Shown: positions 1-8,668, numbered from the stretch's first letter. The stretch is DNA of 52,211 nt from Rhodanobacteraceae bacterium (GCA_004299705.1 SCQS01000068.1:1-52211); one strand, 5' to 3'. Notes: a model not told the origin generated them from the sequence alone. Made by a program: numbers and translations.

Positions 1-122
1 CGCAGGGCGCGAGATCCGGCGTGCGGCCCCTGCTGAGTTACGGTGGTCTGACACCGAAGCGTTATCGGGCTCACACGCCGGGCTCTCGATGTCTACGGTA
101 GGGGAAACTCAAGACATAAGCG

Positions 123-317
123 TTGATAGCGTGCAGTGCGGATCGCGGGCATCTTGAAGCCGGCCGCGATATCCGCACGATCCTGTACCTGCTGGGCCAC
201 AAGGATGCAGCTGTCACGCGGTGTTGCTCGCACGTGCTGAACCGCGGCGGACACGGGGTGCCGAGTCCACTGGATCGGGCGTGCAGCGGGCGGGGCACCT
301 TCAACTCCCGGGCTTGA
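123..317 (+). pseudogene. Tyrosine recombinase remnant (integron-integrase-like C-terminus)
   Basis: The translated stretch reads [10 protein letters not shown], then [10 protein letters not shown], then SHVLNRGG and SPLDR. This is the order seen at the C-terminus of integron integrases and related tyrosine recombinases (EAGxDIRTxQxLLGHxDVxTTMIYTHVLNRGGxGVxSPLD). The LGH histidine is kept, but the residues where the nucleophilic tyrosine belongs (MIYTH) read RCCSH, so the active tyrosine is gone. Nothing resembling the upstream core-binding or RxxR regions is visible in the first 120 bases. I read it as a dead 3' fragment of a recombinase gene. The family match is by motif only; whether it is IntI or a phage or XerC-like integrase is not resolved. 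Confidence 0.7.
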
Positions 318-744
318 GTCCCAGCCACGCGTAGGCCGCCGCGATCGCGATGCCGAACCATGCCTGGCCGACGTGGGTCAGCGCGGGCAACGCGCCCGGG
401 TGCAGCAGGCCGATCACGAACGCGATGAGACCGGCTACCAGCCACACCAGCAGGTAGATCGCGGTGACCCAGCGCAACAACAGGCGGCCGCGCGGCCCGG
501 TCGTTGGTGGCAACAATCGCGCGGCGGGCGCAGCGCCGGCCGGGGTGATCGCAAGCTCGGCGATCACCAGCGCCGAAACCAGCCCCGTCACCACGCCCAG
601 TGCCTGGGTCATCCCGGCGTTGAATGCGGCGGGTGCGGCGCATCCGGTTCCCGTGCACAGCGCGATGCAGGCTGCCGCGATGATCAGCCACGCGTAAATG
701 CCCAGCAACACCACCGCAATCACGCCGCCCGCAATCGTGCGCAT
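301..744 (-). CDS. Small integral membrane protein of unknown function
   Basis: This 147-residue protein has about four hydrophobic segments: roughly residues 5-30, 45-68, 88-113 and 120-142. The first contains several cysteines ([12 protein letters not shown]). I recognise no domain. The start is an ATG at 742-744 and the stop abuts the recombinase remnant on the other strand. The segments are regular enough, and the codon use similar enough to the neighbours, for a real inner-membrane protein. No partner gene indicates its role. Confidence 0.6.
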   Translation of the reverse strand: MRTIAGGVIAVVLLGIYAWLIIAAACIALCTGTGCAAPAAFNAGMTQALGVVTGLVSALVIAELAITPAGAAPAARLLPPTTGPRGRLLLRWVTAIYLLVWLVAGLIAFVIGLLHPGALPALTHVGQAWFGIAIAAAYAWLGLKPGS

Positions 745-1011
745 CGCCGTCGCCTCCGTGGTCGATATTGCAGCACCGTGCGGGCGATGCCGGCGTGAAA
801 GCCGGTGTGCGCCGCTGCACGACGGGTGATGTGTAGTTCAAATAGGGCGGGTGCCAACCTGCGTGGACAGGCCGCCAGGCGGGATCGTTCGCATCCTCCC
901 TGATGCTCATCCTTCGCCACGCTCGGGGCCGGCCTGCGGCCGTCCAGTCGTTCCAGAAGAATTTGTCGCTGCGCTTCTCCGGCGGGATCCGCCGCACTCC
1001 TCCGCGCCACA
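745..1011. other. Intergenic stretch with a dispersed 17-bp sequence
   Basis: No convincing gene is seen between the membrane protein and the rhodanese. The stretch contains TAGGGCGGGTGCCAACC at 843-859. The same 17 bases occur on the minus strand at 11567-11583, next to phhA, so this is a copy of a dispersed intergenic sequence. The rest looks like unassigned non-coding DNA. Confidence 0.5.
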
Positions 1012-1392
1012 TCAAGGCTTCGCGATCGGTTTGCCCGCCGCCAGCCATGCCTTGAAACCGCCGTCGAGATGCGCGACGTTGCCATAGCCGAGTTGCTTCA
1101 ATGTCATCGCCGCCAGCGCCGAGCGCCCGCCCGAGGCGCAGTGCAGGATCACGCGTCGGTTCGGGTCGAGTCCGGGCTTGTGCATGGGCGAGGCGGGGTC
1201 GGCGTAGAACTCCAGCATGCCACGCGTGGCGTGCAGCGATCCGGGAATTGCGCCCTGCGCGCGCTCGCCGGCATCACGCACGTCCACCAGCAACGCACCG
1301 TTCGCGAGTTCGGCCTGCACCTGGTCGGGGTTCAAGTTTTCGATTTGCGCCTTGGCTTCGGCGACGAGTTGGGAAGCGGTTTTGTGGGGCAT
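1012..1392 (-). CDS. Rhodanese-like domain protein
   Basis: A single-domain rhodanese of 126 residues. It shows the family features in order: LVDVRDAGER near the N-terminal third, GSLHATRG, and the active-site loop HCASGGRSALAA, whose cysteine would carry the persulfide. GNVAHLDGGFKAW follows at the end. The length fits stand-alone, probably cytoplasmic, sulfurtransferases. The ATG at 1390-1392 is preferred: a GGAG lies about 10 bases upstream, whereas the longer frame would need a TTG. The sulfur donor and acceptor cannot be told from the sequence. It is flanked by repeats and appears to be transcribed alone. Confidence 0.88.
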   Translation of the reverse strand: MPHKTASQLVAEAKAQIENLNPDQVQAELANGALLVDVRDAGERAQGAIPGSLHATRGMLEFYADPASPMHKPGLDPNRRVILHCASGGRSALAAMTLKQLGYGNVAHLDGGFKAWLAAGKPIAKP

Positions 1393-1442
1393 GGGTTGAT
1401 GCTCCGGCAATGATCAGGGGCGCCGCAAGCTGCGACTCATTT

Positions 1443-1630
1443 TCCCTTCTCCCGCCGGGAGAGCCGCCGTCCATGGCCGAGAGCTCCGTGGTGACGCGCA
1501 GCGTCGGATGAGGGGCCGTGCCTGCGCAGTGCCCCAATACGCAAGCTTGCTGCACCACGCGGGTGCGTACCCTCACCCCAGCGCTGCGCGCTCGCGCGAA
1601 GCGCGCCTCTCCCGAAGGGGGAGGGGTTCA
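1443..1630. repeat. Interspersed palindrome-rich intergenic repeat
   Basis: The segment begins with the inverted repeat CTCCCG-C-CGGGAG and ends with CTCCCGAAGGGGGAG. Between them lie GATGAGGGGCCGTG and a CCTCACCCCAGCGCTG stretch. Such 'CTCCCG...CCCTCACCCC' blocks are a familiar intergenic repeat style in xanthomonad genomes. No reading frame looks coding. It fills the gap between the rhodanese start and the end of the next minus-strand gene. Confidence 0.55.
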
Positions 1631-1635
1631 AGACG

Positions 1636-2964
1636 TCAATCCGCGGGCGGCGAATCCACCTTGGCCGCCCGGTTGAAATCGCCGATGCCGCCGACCAGCA
1701 GCGCGATGGCTTCGCGTTCGGCTTCGCTCAAATCGGGGTGCCACGAATCCAGGATCATCACCGCGCGCACCTTGTCGCTGCGGTTCCAGGCCTCGTGCTC
1801 GAAGGTGTCGTCGAAGGTGACGCAGCGGCCTTCCTGCCACGCATGTTCGACGCCGCCCACGCTGATCGCGCAGTCTTCGGGGATGATCAGCGGCAGGTGG
1901 GTGACCAACCGCGTGTTGGTGACGCCGTGATGTTTCAGGATGTGCGAGCCGGGCGTCAGGATCGAGAACAACACCTCTGGTGCGTGGCCGCGGATGTGCA
2001 CCAGCGGCAACGTGGCAAGGATCTCGGTGGTGCGCGGGCAGCGCCGCGCGTTCTGCTCGAACACTTCGCCGTGGCGATGGAAGAAGAACGAATTCCATTC
2101 GGCGTGGCCGCGGGTGCCGTCCAGCAGGTTCTGCTGCTTCAGCATCTGGTTGTCGTTGGTGCCGAGGAAGGGTTCGACGCCGATCGGCTGTTCCAGCACA
2201 CCACGCAATTCCGCGCGGATCGTGTCGGTGTGTTGTTCCAGTTCCGCGTGCCACGGAAACAGTTCGCGCTCGTAGTAAGGTGTCGCGCGCAGACCCGGCA
2301 CGTAGAAGAACTTGCAGTACTGGCGCGGGTCGGGGTAGTTGGCCGGGCGGTCTTCGAGATAGATCGCAAGCCCCTGCTCGACGCGCGCCAACGAAGCCGC
2401 GCCATGTTTGTCGCGCAAGGGCTGCAGCAGTTCCATCAGCATGCGCCGACGATTCTGATCGACGAATGCGATCGCGTGCCGTACCGCCTGCCGCAAGCCC
2501 GGCGGCGTGGTCATGTCGTTGCGCCACTTGCCGCGGCTTTGTGCTGCGACCAGCGCGCCGAAGTACGCGGCGGTCGCGTCGTCGGTGCGGCCGAGCTGTT
2601 CCAGCGCCGCGCCGCGGTGCAGGCGCGCGGCGAAATGCATGGGCTCGATCCCGAGCGCGCGGTCGAACGCGTCCAGCGCATCGCCGGCGTTGTGTTGCGC
2701 CAGGTGCACGATGCCGAGGTTCTTCCAGATTTCGGGCTCGGTGGGATTCAGCCGCGCCGCGTGTTCCAGCTCGCCCTGCGCCGACGCGAACTCGCCGCGC
2801 GCGAGCGCGCACATCGCGATGAAGTTCAGCGCCTCGGGCGTGTCCGGCGCGGTTTGCAGGATGTCGCGGTACACCGCCTCGGCCTCGCCGATCCGATGTT
2901 GCGCCGCGTGCGCGCGCGCCTGGTTGATGCGGGCTTCGTCGGCCATTGCCGCCTGGGTGCTCAT
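1636..2964 (-). CDS. TPR protein fused to an aspartyl/asparaginyl beta-hydroxylase domain
   Basis: A 442-residue protein. Residues about 10-150 carry tetratricopeptide-type helices (IGEAEAVYRDILQ, PEALNFIAMCALARGE, PEIWKNLGIVHLAQHN). Residues about 240-430 match the aspartyl/asparaginyl hydroxylase family of Fe(II)/2-oxoglutarate dioxygenases. The ligand region GSHILKHHGVTNTRL is followed by CAISVGGVEHAWQEG, DDTFEHEAWN and a terminal RAVMILDSWHPDLS. The enzyme should hydroxylate Asp or Asn side chains, or a related substrate; the target is unknown. The ATG at 2962-2964 was chosen because everything upstream in frame is repeat DNA. The TPR part presumably binds the substrate protein (inference). 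Confidence 0.85.
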   Translation of the reverse strand: MSTQAAMADEARINQARAHAAQHRIGEAEAVYRDILQTAPDTPEALNFIAMCALARGEFASAQGELEHAARLNPTEPEIWKNLGIVHLAQHNAGDALDAFDRALGIEPMHFAARLHRGAALEQLGRTDDATAAYFGALVAAQSRGKWRNDMTTPPGLRQAVRHAIAFVDQNRRRMLMELLQPLRDKHGAASLARVEQGLAIYLEDRPANYPDPRQYCKFFYVPGLRATPYYERELFPWHAELEQHTDTIRAELRGVLEQPIGVEPFLGTNDNQMLKQQNLLDGTRGHAEWNSFFFHRHGEVFEQNARRCPRTTEILATLPLVHIRGHAPEVLFSILTPGSHILKHHGVTNTRLVTHLPLIIPEDCAISVGGVEHAWQEGRCVTFDDTFEHEAWNRSDKVRAVMILDSWHPDLSEAEREAIALLVGGIGDFNRAAKVDSPPAD

Positions 2965-3014
2965 GCCGCCTAGTTTGCCGCGTTCGCGTAGTGCACGCTT
3001 GACGGGGATCACCT

Positions 3015-3092
3015 CCCCCTTCCGAAGGAAGGGGGATGGCTGTTGATCCGCGGCGAGAAGCCATCCCCCCACCCCCTTCGTCCCGAAGGGGG
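3015..3092. repeat. Modular palindromic repeat, copy 1 of 4
   Basis: It consists of two hairpins joined by a third pairing. CCCCCTTCC-GAA-GGAAGGGGG lies at 3015-3035 and CCCCCTTCG-TCC-CGAAGGGGG at 3072-3092. The inner arms GGGGGATGGCT (3031-3041) and AGCCATCCCCC (3059-3069) are perfectly complementary over 11 bases. The same modules recur at 22938-23037, 30257-30392 and 32413-32516. It lies between two minus-strand genes. Confidence 0.85.
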
Positions 3093-3134
3093 TGAATACA
3101 TGCATGCGTGTACCGGTTCTTGCGTACGGGCTTC

Positions 3135-4280
3135 CTACCGTTCAACCATCTTCGCAAACCACTCCCACCCCGGTGTCCACTCCGCGATCAGCTTCACGCA
3201 GGTCAGCAGCGGCACCGCCAGCAGCGCGCCCGGAATGCCCCACATCCATGCCCACACCAGCAGCCACACCAGGATCGCGACCGGCGACAGGCGCATGCGC
3301 TGGCCCATGATCATCGGCGTCACCACGTTGCCTTCCAGCATCGCCAGCCCCGCGAAACTTGCAGCCGGCAGCAGCGCGTGCGCGGGGTCGTGGAAGGTCA
3401 GCAGGCCAACCGCGATCAGCAGCAGGGTGTTGCTGATCGCGCCGATGTAGGGCATGAAGTTGAGCAGCGTGGCGACCCCGCCCCACAGCAGCGGATCGGG
3501 CATCTTCCATGCCCACAGCACCAGCGCGGTCAGGCCGCCGAGGCAGCAATTGATCACGGTGACCGTCAGCAGGTAGCGCGACACCTCCACCTGGATGCCG
3601 CGTACCAGCCGCGCGGCGATGCGTCGGTAGCGGAAGCGCGGCGAGGCGGTCACCAGTCGCGCGCGCATCTCGTCGCCATAGGTCAGGAAGAAAAACACCA
3701 GCAACACCACCGTCAGGATGTCGGCCAACGCGCGCGGCGCCGCGCGCAACACGACGCCGAATGAAAATGGCGCGGGCTGCGGGGCCGGCGTGGCGGCGGG
3801 TTCGGTAACGCCGATGCCGGCCAACGACCGCGAAGCGGCATGGCTGACTTCGGTGATGCGCTCGGTCATGCGATGCAGCTTGTAGCCGACGTCGCGCACC
3901 AGGGTCGGCGCCTGCTGGATCCAGTGCGTGGCGGGCGTGCTCAAGGCGTTGACCGAAGCCACCACGCCCGCGCCGACCGCCAGGATCAGCAGCACGCTGC
4001 CGAGCATCCGCGGCACGTGCAGGCGCGCGAGGCCCGCGACGATCGGGTTCAGCGCCAGCGCGATGAAGGCCGCCAGCAGCAAGGGGATCAGCAAGGGACT
4101 GGCAAGGATCAGTGCCGTCGCGATCGCCAGCAGCATCAGCACCAGCAGCGGCACGCGCAGCGCGCGCAGGCGGCGGTCGCGGCGACGCTGCGAAGACGTC
4201 GGACGTTTCTTGCCGCCGGTCGGGCGCGGCGATTTGCGCGTCACCTCGTCCTGCGGCGGCGTGGGCATCACGGGCGGCAT
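3135..4280 (-). CDS. AI-2E family transporter (PerM/YdiK-type permease)
   Basis: A 381-residue membrane protein. A short basic cytoplasmic N-terminus (GGKKRPTSSQRRRDRR) precedes the hydrophobic segments. After a periplasmic-looking region around residues 110-180, the conserved AI-2E block follows: LLWGGVATLLNFMPYIGAIS, LEGNVVTPMIMGQRMRLSP and GIPGALLAVPLL. Members are proposed to export small molecules or act as ion antiporters; the substrate here is unknown. The ATG at 4278-4280 is taken as the start; an in-frame upstream extension to about 4358 is possible. It lies downstream of the yqjK/E/D-like group with a gap of about 100 bases. Confidence 0.88.
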   Translation of the reverse strand: MPPVMPTPPQDEVTRKSPRPTGGKKRPTSSQRRRDRRLRALRVPLLVLMLLAIATALILASPLLIPLLLAAFIALALNPIVAGLARLHVPRMLGSVLLILAVGAGVVASVNALSTPATHWIQQAPTLVRDVGYKLHRMTERITEVSHAASRSLAGIGVTEPAATPAPQPAPFSFGVVLRAAPRALADILTVVLLVFFFLTYGDEMRARLVTASPRFRYRRIAARLVRGIQVEVSRYLLTVTVINCCLGGLTALVLWAWKMPDPLLWGGVATLLNFMPYIGAISNTLLLIAVGLLTFHDPAHALLPAASFAGLAMLEGNVVTPMIMGQRMRLSPVAILVWLLVWAWMWGIPGALLAVPLLTCVKLIAEWTPGWEWFAKMVER

Positions 4281-4383
4281 TTCGGATCGATCCTCCCAAC
4301 GCGCGACGGCGTCGCCAGTGTAGTCCCGAACGCTGCGTGGCCATGCGAGCCTGGCCACGCAACTTCAGTGTGCCGGATAGCGC

Positions 4384-4644
4384 TCAGGAAAGTCCGCGCA
4401 AATACTGCCTGACCAAACCCCACGCCGGCCCGCTGGCGATGCGCATGCCGGCACGGATCAAGCCGCCGCCGACGCGCAGTTGCGCCAGCACGAAGCCGAT
4501 GCCCGCGGCGCCGGTCAGGGTCGGCAGCGGGTGCGCCCGATAGACGCCGATCAGGTCGCCGACCGCCGCATCCAGGTCGCCGCGTGCCGCACGTGCGCTA
4601 GCCAGTGCGCGCCGACGCTCGGTCAATACACGGGTGTAACTCAT
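4384..4644 (-). CDS. YqjK-like small membrane-associated protein
   Basis: This 86-residue protein starts with an Arg-rich helix (LTERRRALASARAARGDLDA) and has a hydrophobic middle (LTGAAGIGFVLAQL). It ends with VRQYLRGL. Size, composition and position match YqjK of the Escherichia coli yqjD-yqjE-yqjK group. Its ATG overlaps the stop of the upstream yqjE-like gene by four bases (ATGA), so it is probably translationally coupled. Sequence similarity alone is weak; the assignment leans on gene order. Confidence 0.7.
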   Translation of the reverse strand: MSYTRVLTERRRALASARAARGDLDAAVGDLIGVYRAHPLPTLTGAAGIGFVLAQLRVGGGLIRAGMRIASGPAWGLVRQYLRGLS

Positions 4645-5138
4645 GGCGGCGCCTCGCGATCGGGTGGCGGCGTTGCGCGTTGGAAACGTTCGACCTGGCC
4701 GCGCAGCTCGCCGCCCAGCGCGTGCAATTCGGCGCGCAGCGCGGGAAAGCTGGCGTGGTGGATCGCGCGCTTGATGGCGAACCAGATTCCCACCACCAGG
4801 AGCAGGTGCAGCACCACCAGGATCAGCAACGCGATGCCGACCGAACCCGTCGCGACCACCAGTGCCCAGCCGATCAACGCGACCACGCAAGCCCACAGCG
4901 ACACCGAGAACGCGACCAGCGCGATGCTGCCGAGGAACACCATCGCCACGCTGGCGCGCAACACGCGCGTTTCCGCGATCAGCAGCGCCGCCAACGCGGT
5001 CGTCACGCGCCGCAGTGCGGCCAACAGGCCCGCGCCCGCTGAGAACACTTCGCCGAACGCGGGCGTGGCTTGTTCGCGCGCAGCGTCCCCGTGATCGCCC
5101 GCGGTGGCTTCCGCGCGATCCTCGGTTTCGGCGTTCAC
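4641..5138 (-). CDS. YqjE-like phage-holin-superfamily membrane protein
   Basis: A 165-residue protein with a charged N-terminus and two long hydrophobic helices. The first lies about residues 58-90 (VAMVFLGSIALVAFSVSLWA) and the second about 93-120. A soluble amphipathic tail follows (HHASFPALRAELHALGGEL). This is the layout of YqjE/DUF1469 proteins. They are inner-membrane proteins found next to YqjD/ElaB proteins; their molecular function is not established. The 3' end overlaps the yqjK-like gene by four bases. Confidence 0.8.
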   Translation of the reverse strand: MNAETEDRAEATAGDHGDAAREQATPAFGEVFSAGAGLLAALRRVTTALAALLIAETRVLRASVAMVFLGSIALVAFSVSLWACVVALIGWALVVATGSVGIALLILVVLHLLLVVGIWFAIKRAIHHASFPALRAELHALGGELRGQVERFQRATPPPDREAPP

Positions 5139-5172
5139 GGCCGCCCCCTCAGCGTCACGTCGTCACACGCCG

Positions 5173-5550
5173 TCAGCGGCGATGGCTCAGCAGTCGACCC
5201 AGCAGCCAACCGGCAGCCAAGGCGATCGCGACCGACTGCACCGGTTTTTCGCGCACGAAATCGCGCACGTTGTCGAGCGCGTCGTCGGCACGCTCGCGTG
5301 CGCGCGAGGCCATCTCTTCACCGCGATCGCGCCACTCGCCGGCCTTGTCCGCGGCCCGGTGCGCGCCGCGCGCGCCGGCGTCGGCGGCGTGATGCAGGCC
5401 GGACTCGACGCTGTCAGCGGCGCGATCGAATTTTTCCTTGGCGCCGCTGACCGCGCCGCTGGTGCCTTCCTTGAAACGCGTGGCCGTGCGTTCGATGCGT
5501 TCGTGCGCATTGCCGTTGCGACCTTCGTCCTGGGTGATGTCGTTTGCCAT
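5173..5550 (-). CDS. YqjD/ElaB family (DUF883) stress membrane protein
   Basis: This 125-residue protein has a long charged, alanine-rich amphipathic region (residues 15-95; coiled-coil-like AADSVESGLHHAADAGA and EEMASRARERADDALDN). A single C-terminal membrane segment (SVAIALAAGWLLGRLL) ends in SHRR. The pattern VREKPVQSVAIALAAGWLLG matches the DUF883 signature. In E. coli such proteins tether ribosomes to the inner membrane in stationary phase. A clear Shine-Dalgarno AGGAG lies 7 bases before the ATG. It is the first gene of the coupled yqjD-E-K-like operon. Confidence 0.88.
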   Translation of the reverse strand: MANDITQDEGRNGNAHERIERTATRFKEGTSGAVSGAKEKFDRAADSVESGLHHAADAGARGAHRAADKAGEWRDRGEEMASRARERADDALDNVRDFVREKPVQSVAIALAAGWLLGRLLSHRR

Positions 5551-5601
5551 GGTGTCACTCCTGATGCACGTTCGGGCTTCAAGGTAGCCCGTTTCACCTG
5601 C

Positions 5602-5643
5602 CCCCTTGAGTCAAGGGGCGACCCGACCGCCAAAGCGGTCGGG
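5602..5643. terminator. Two adjacent perfect inverted repeats, possible terminator
   Basis: CCCCTTGA-G-TCAAGGGG lies at 5602-5618 and CCCGACCGC-CAAA-GCGGTCGGG at 5622-5643. They sit between the end of the minus-strand PEBP-like gene and the start of the yqjD-like gene. They are well placed to end PEBP transcription or to shape the yqjD leader. There is no run of U, so intrinsic termination is only possible. Confidence 0.45.
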
Positions 5644-5702
5644 TGGGGTTGTGGGGGACGATTTGGGCATCGAAGCCTCGATGTTGCCAACCGCCCCCGG
5701 GT

Positions 5703-6338
5703 TCACACCCTGGATACCGTGGGGTTGAGGCTGTACGTCCCGATGATTTCTGCCTCGTCCAATACATGACCACGCAAGGCATTCTGCAGTTCCGCCCAGC
5801 CGAACATTTGCGGCAGATCAAGTCGCGCCACGTCGAGCGCGTACACGCGAAAACGGTAGCGGTGCAGCAGCGCGTCGTTCCACGGCGGGCAGGGGCCGTC
5901 GTAACCCAGGTAATCACCGGCCATGCCGGGATCGGACGCGAACCAGCCGGTGTAGTCGTTGCGGCCCTGGCGCGAGCCCGCGGGACCTTGCGGGACGCGC
6001 TTGCCATGCGCGGCGATGCCGTCGCTGCACGCGCCCGCCGCGATCGCGCTGCAATGGGCCGGGATGTCGATCATCAGCCAGTGCGCGAAATCGACGCGCG
6101 GCAGGTCGACCGGCACGCTGCGACCTTGCTGGTTGACGTCGTCGCCGCGGCTCGGCACGTCGCCGTCGATGCACACCAGCGCGAACGACTGGGTTGCGGG
6201 TGGCGCACCGCTCCATGCGAGTTGCGGATTGCGGTTGGCCGACAGCACGCAGGGCTCGCCGGCGTCGCCGGGCTTGCCGAACGCGAACTCGGCGGGGATG
6301 CGGGTGTTGTTCCTGAAACTGTCGCTGCGGATTTGCAT
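5703..6338 (-). CDS. YbhB/YbcL-family PEBP-like protein
   Basis: This 211-residue protein resembles bacterial phosphatidylethanolamine-binding / Raf-kinase-inhibitor-like proteins. Supporting blocks are PQLAWSGAPPATQSFALVCI, DGDVPSRG, FAHWLMIDIP, then YLGYDGPCPPWND, HRYRFRVYALDV and HVLDEAEIIGTY. The GYDGPCPP and HRYxFxVYALD blocks frame the anion-binding pocket in this family. There is no signal peptide, so it is probably cytoplasmic. The ligand and role are unknown in most bacteria. It appears to be a single gene. Confidence 0.88.
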   Translation of the reverse strand: MQIRSDSFRNNTRIPAEFAFGKPGDAGEPCVLSANRNPQLAWSGAPPATQSFALVCIDGDVPSRGDDVNQQGRSVPVDLPRVDFAHWLMIDIPAHCSAIAAGACSDGIAAHGKRVPQGPAGSRQGRNDYTGWFASDPGMAGDYLGYDGPCPPWNDALLHRYRFRVYALDVARLDLPQMFGWAELQNALRGHVLDEAEIIGTYSLNPTVSRV

Positions 6339-6481
6339 GGTGTTGCTTTCCCGTCACGGATCACGCTGGAACGCGCCGCGCGCATGCTCATGAAGCATGC
6401 CGCGGACGGACGAGCTTAACCCGCCGCGTGTTACCGCAAGGCGAACGCACAACGCCATCCGCAACAGCCGTTCAGCCGCGC

Positions 6482-8575
6482 CTAACCGTCCAGCGCCGTG
6501 AAGGCATCGGTCAAGAACTCGCGATAATGCGCCGCGTGGCCAGCCGGGAAACGGTTGGGCAGGCCGCCGCGGCCCTTGCGCGCGCCGCGCGCCAGCGGCC
6601 CCCAGACCACGTCGTCCAGCCCCAGGAATTCTCCGAGTTGGCGCCGCGCCGCGCTGCCGCCCGTGGCCAGCAGCGCATCGGGGTCGGCCCGGAACGTCGG
6701 CAGCATGCGCGCGGCTTCATCCAGATGCGTCGCAGCCAGCCGCATCCAGCGTGCGCCCGACAACGGATCGGGCATCGCAAAACCTTGCGACCAGCCGAAC
6801 GCCAGCCAGTCGAGCAGCATGTCCTGCGGGTCACGCTTGACGATCAGCAGGCGGGCGCCGGGCAGCGCACGCTTGATCGCCGGCACGACCCGTGCGTCGA
6901 GCACCGGAATCCAGTCGACCACGCGGGTGGCATCGGCTACCTGCGCACGATCCAGCGGCCGCCGATAGCGACGCGCCAGCACCGCCAGCGTGGCTTGGTC
7001 CAGCGGTTGTGCCAGGCGCGGATCGAATGCGGCGTTGATGAAATCCGGCACCGCCTCGAAACGCTCGCGGCGCACGAACCAGTCGGGCTGGTCGGCCAGC
7101 AACGCGGCGACCTGGCCCACGCCGGAACCAGGCAAGCCGCACAGGAACAGCGGCGCCGAGCCGCGTGCCTCAGCCAGCACGGGATCGCCTGCCAGTTGGC
7201 GCAGCGTTTCACGCGCGGCTTCGTCCAGCGACGCCAGTTCCGGCAGGGCGCCGGGCGTCATCCGCTGCGCCTGCATGAACGCAGCGATCGCGTCCGGCCA
7301 CTGTTCCAGCCCGTCGAAGGCCAGTCCGAGCAGGCGCTGCCGTCGGCGCGCCAGTAGCGGCGGTTTGCCTTCGAGCTGCTGTTCGTCGATACGCTGCAGG
7401 CGCTGCACCGCGGCCGCGGGGTCGCCCGCCAGCAACGCGCCGCGCGCACGCAGCATCGCGATCGCGGGACGCGGGGATGCCGCAGCAAGCTCGGCCTGCG
7501 CCAAAGCTTCGTCGGCGCGACCGGCACGGTCGAGCGTGAGCGCGTGTTGGGCCTTCACGTTGACGTCGTCGGGCCAGCGCGCTTCGGCGGCTTGCCACAC
7601 CGCGACCGCCTCGTCGTAGCGGTCGCTCTGGGTCAGCAGTTGCGCCAGTCCGATATGCGCCTTGACGCTGTCGGGGTGGCTGGCGATGTGCCAGCGCAAA
7701 TCATCGACGGCCTGCGCGACACGCCCGCTGCGTGCCAGCGAATCGGCGCGCCGGATCGCCGCGACGTGCAGGCCGGGTTGCGCGCGCAGGGCTTCATCGA
7801 ATTGCGCGACGGCTTCGTCGTGGCGTCCTTGCGCGCGCGCGATGTCGCCGAGGCCGGTGCGCGCGGCGGCCACTTGTTCGTCACGCGCGAGCAACGATTC
7901 GAAAATCGGCAGGGCCTGCGCAAACTCGCCCTTGCGCACATGCAGGTCGCCGCGCAGCACTTGCGCCAACGGGTAATCGGGTTTGACGGCCAGCGCGTTG
8001 TCGAGCGCGCGCGCCGCGAAATCCAGCATGCCTTCGTCCAGCATCGCCTGCGCGTAGCTGGTCTGGATCAACGGATCATCGGGTGCAAGTTCCGCGGCCT
8101 GGGTCAACAACTGCAGCGCGCGCTGCGATTCGCCGCGCGCCATCGCGACGTTGCCAAGCCCGGTCAGCGCCTGCACGTCGTTCTCGTCCGCGCGCAGCGC
8201 CACCTTGAAGTGGCTTTCCGCGGCATCGACCTCGCCGCGCAGCAACGCGATCTGGCCGAGGCCCGCGTGCGCGGCGGAAAGATTGGGGTTCAGCACGCGC
8301 GCCTGTTCGTACGCCTGCGCGGCTTCGTCCAGCTTGCGCTCGGACAGATACAGCTCGCCCAGCGTGTGCTGGCAGGTGGCGTTGTCCGGCGCCAGCTCGC
8401 CCGCACGGGTCACCAGCCGCAGCCCTTCCGGCAAGTCGCCGCGCTGCGCGCGCAGGATGCCGAGCAGATGCAGCACTTCGGCATCGTCGGGATGCTCGGC
8501 CAGCAACTGGCGATAACCGCGTTCGGCTTCGTCGAGGCGGCCGGCGCGATGCAGTTGGACCAACTCTTCCAGCAT
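6482..8575 (-). CDS. TPR-sulfotransferase fusion protein
   Basis: A 697-residue protein. About the first 430 residues are a run of tetratricopeptide repeats (LDEAERGYRQLLAEHPDDAE, LDEAAQAYEQARVLNPN, YDEAVAVWQAAEARWPDDVN). The C-terminal 230 residues match the sulfotransferase fold found after TPRs in many proteobacteria: PLFLCGLPGSGVGQVAALL near residue 470, then LLIVKRDPQDMLLDWLAFG. The PAPS-binding P-loop normally reads PRSGT; here it reads PGSGV, so activity is uncertain. No signal peptide. Its substrate, whether a protein or glycan, is unknown. It is on the same strand as the hydrolase/acyltransferase pair, 93 bases downstream. Confidence 0.8.
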   Translation of the reverse strand: MLEELVQLHRAGRLDEAERGYRQLLAEHPDDAEVLHLLGILRAQRGDLPEGLRLVTRAGELAPDNATCQHTLGELYLSERKLDEAAQAYEQARVLNPNLSAAHAGLGQIALLRGEVDAAESHFKVALRADENDVQALTGLGNVAMARGESQRALQLLTQAAELAPDDPLIQTSYAQAMLDEGMLDFAARALDNALAVKPDYPLAQVLRGDLHVRKGEFAQALPIFESLLARDEQVAAARTGLGDIARAQGRHDEAVAQFDEALRAQPGLHVAAIRRADSLARSGRVAQAVDDLRWHIASHPDSVKAHIGLAQLLTQSDRYDEAVAVWQAAEARWPDDVNVKAQHALTLDRAGRADEALAQAELAAASPRPAIAMLRARGALLAGDPAAAVQRLQRIDEQQLEGKPPLLARRRQRLLGLAFDGLEQWPDAIAAFMQAQRMTPGALPELASLDEAARETLRQLAGDPVLAEARGSAPLFLCGLPGSGVGQVAALLADQPDWFVRRERFEAVPDFINAAFDPRLAQPLDQATLAVLARRYRRPLDRAQVADATRVVDWIPVLDARVVPAIKRALPGARLLIVKRDPQDMLLDWLAFGWSQGFAMPDPLSGARWMRLAATHLDEAARMLPTFRADPDALLATGGSAARRQLGEFLGLDDVVWGPLARGARKGRGGLPNRFPAGHAAHYREFLTDAFTALDG

Positions 8576-8668
8576 GGGGTGCCCCGGGCAAACGAACGCG
8601 CATTATGCCTTTATTTGTGCGATCGTCCCTGATCGCTGCGGCACAGGCCAATTCGCCGTGGCAACCCT

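Noticed and set aside
2965-3105. An N-terminal extension of the TPR-hydroxylase
   Set aside because: The frame reads through the palindromic repeat, so ATG 2962-2964 is preferred.
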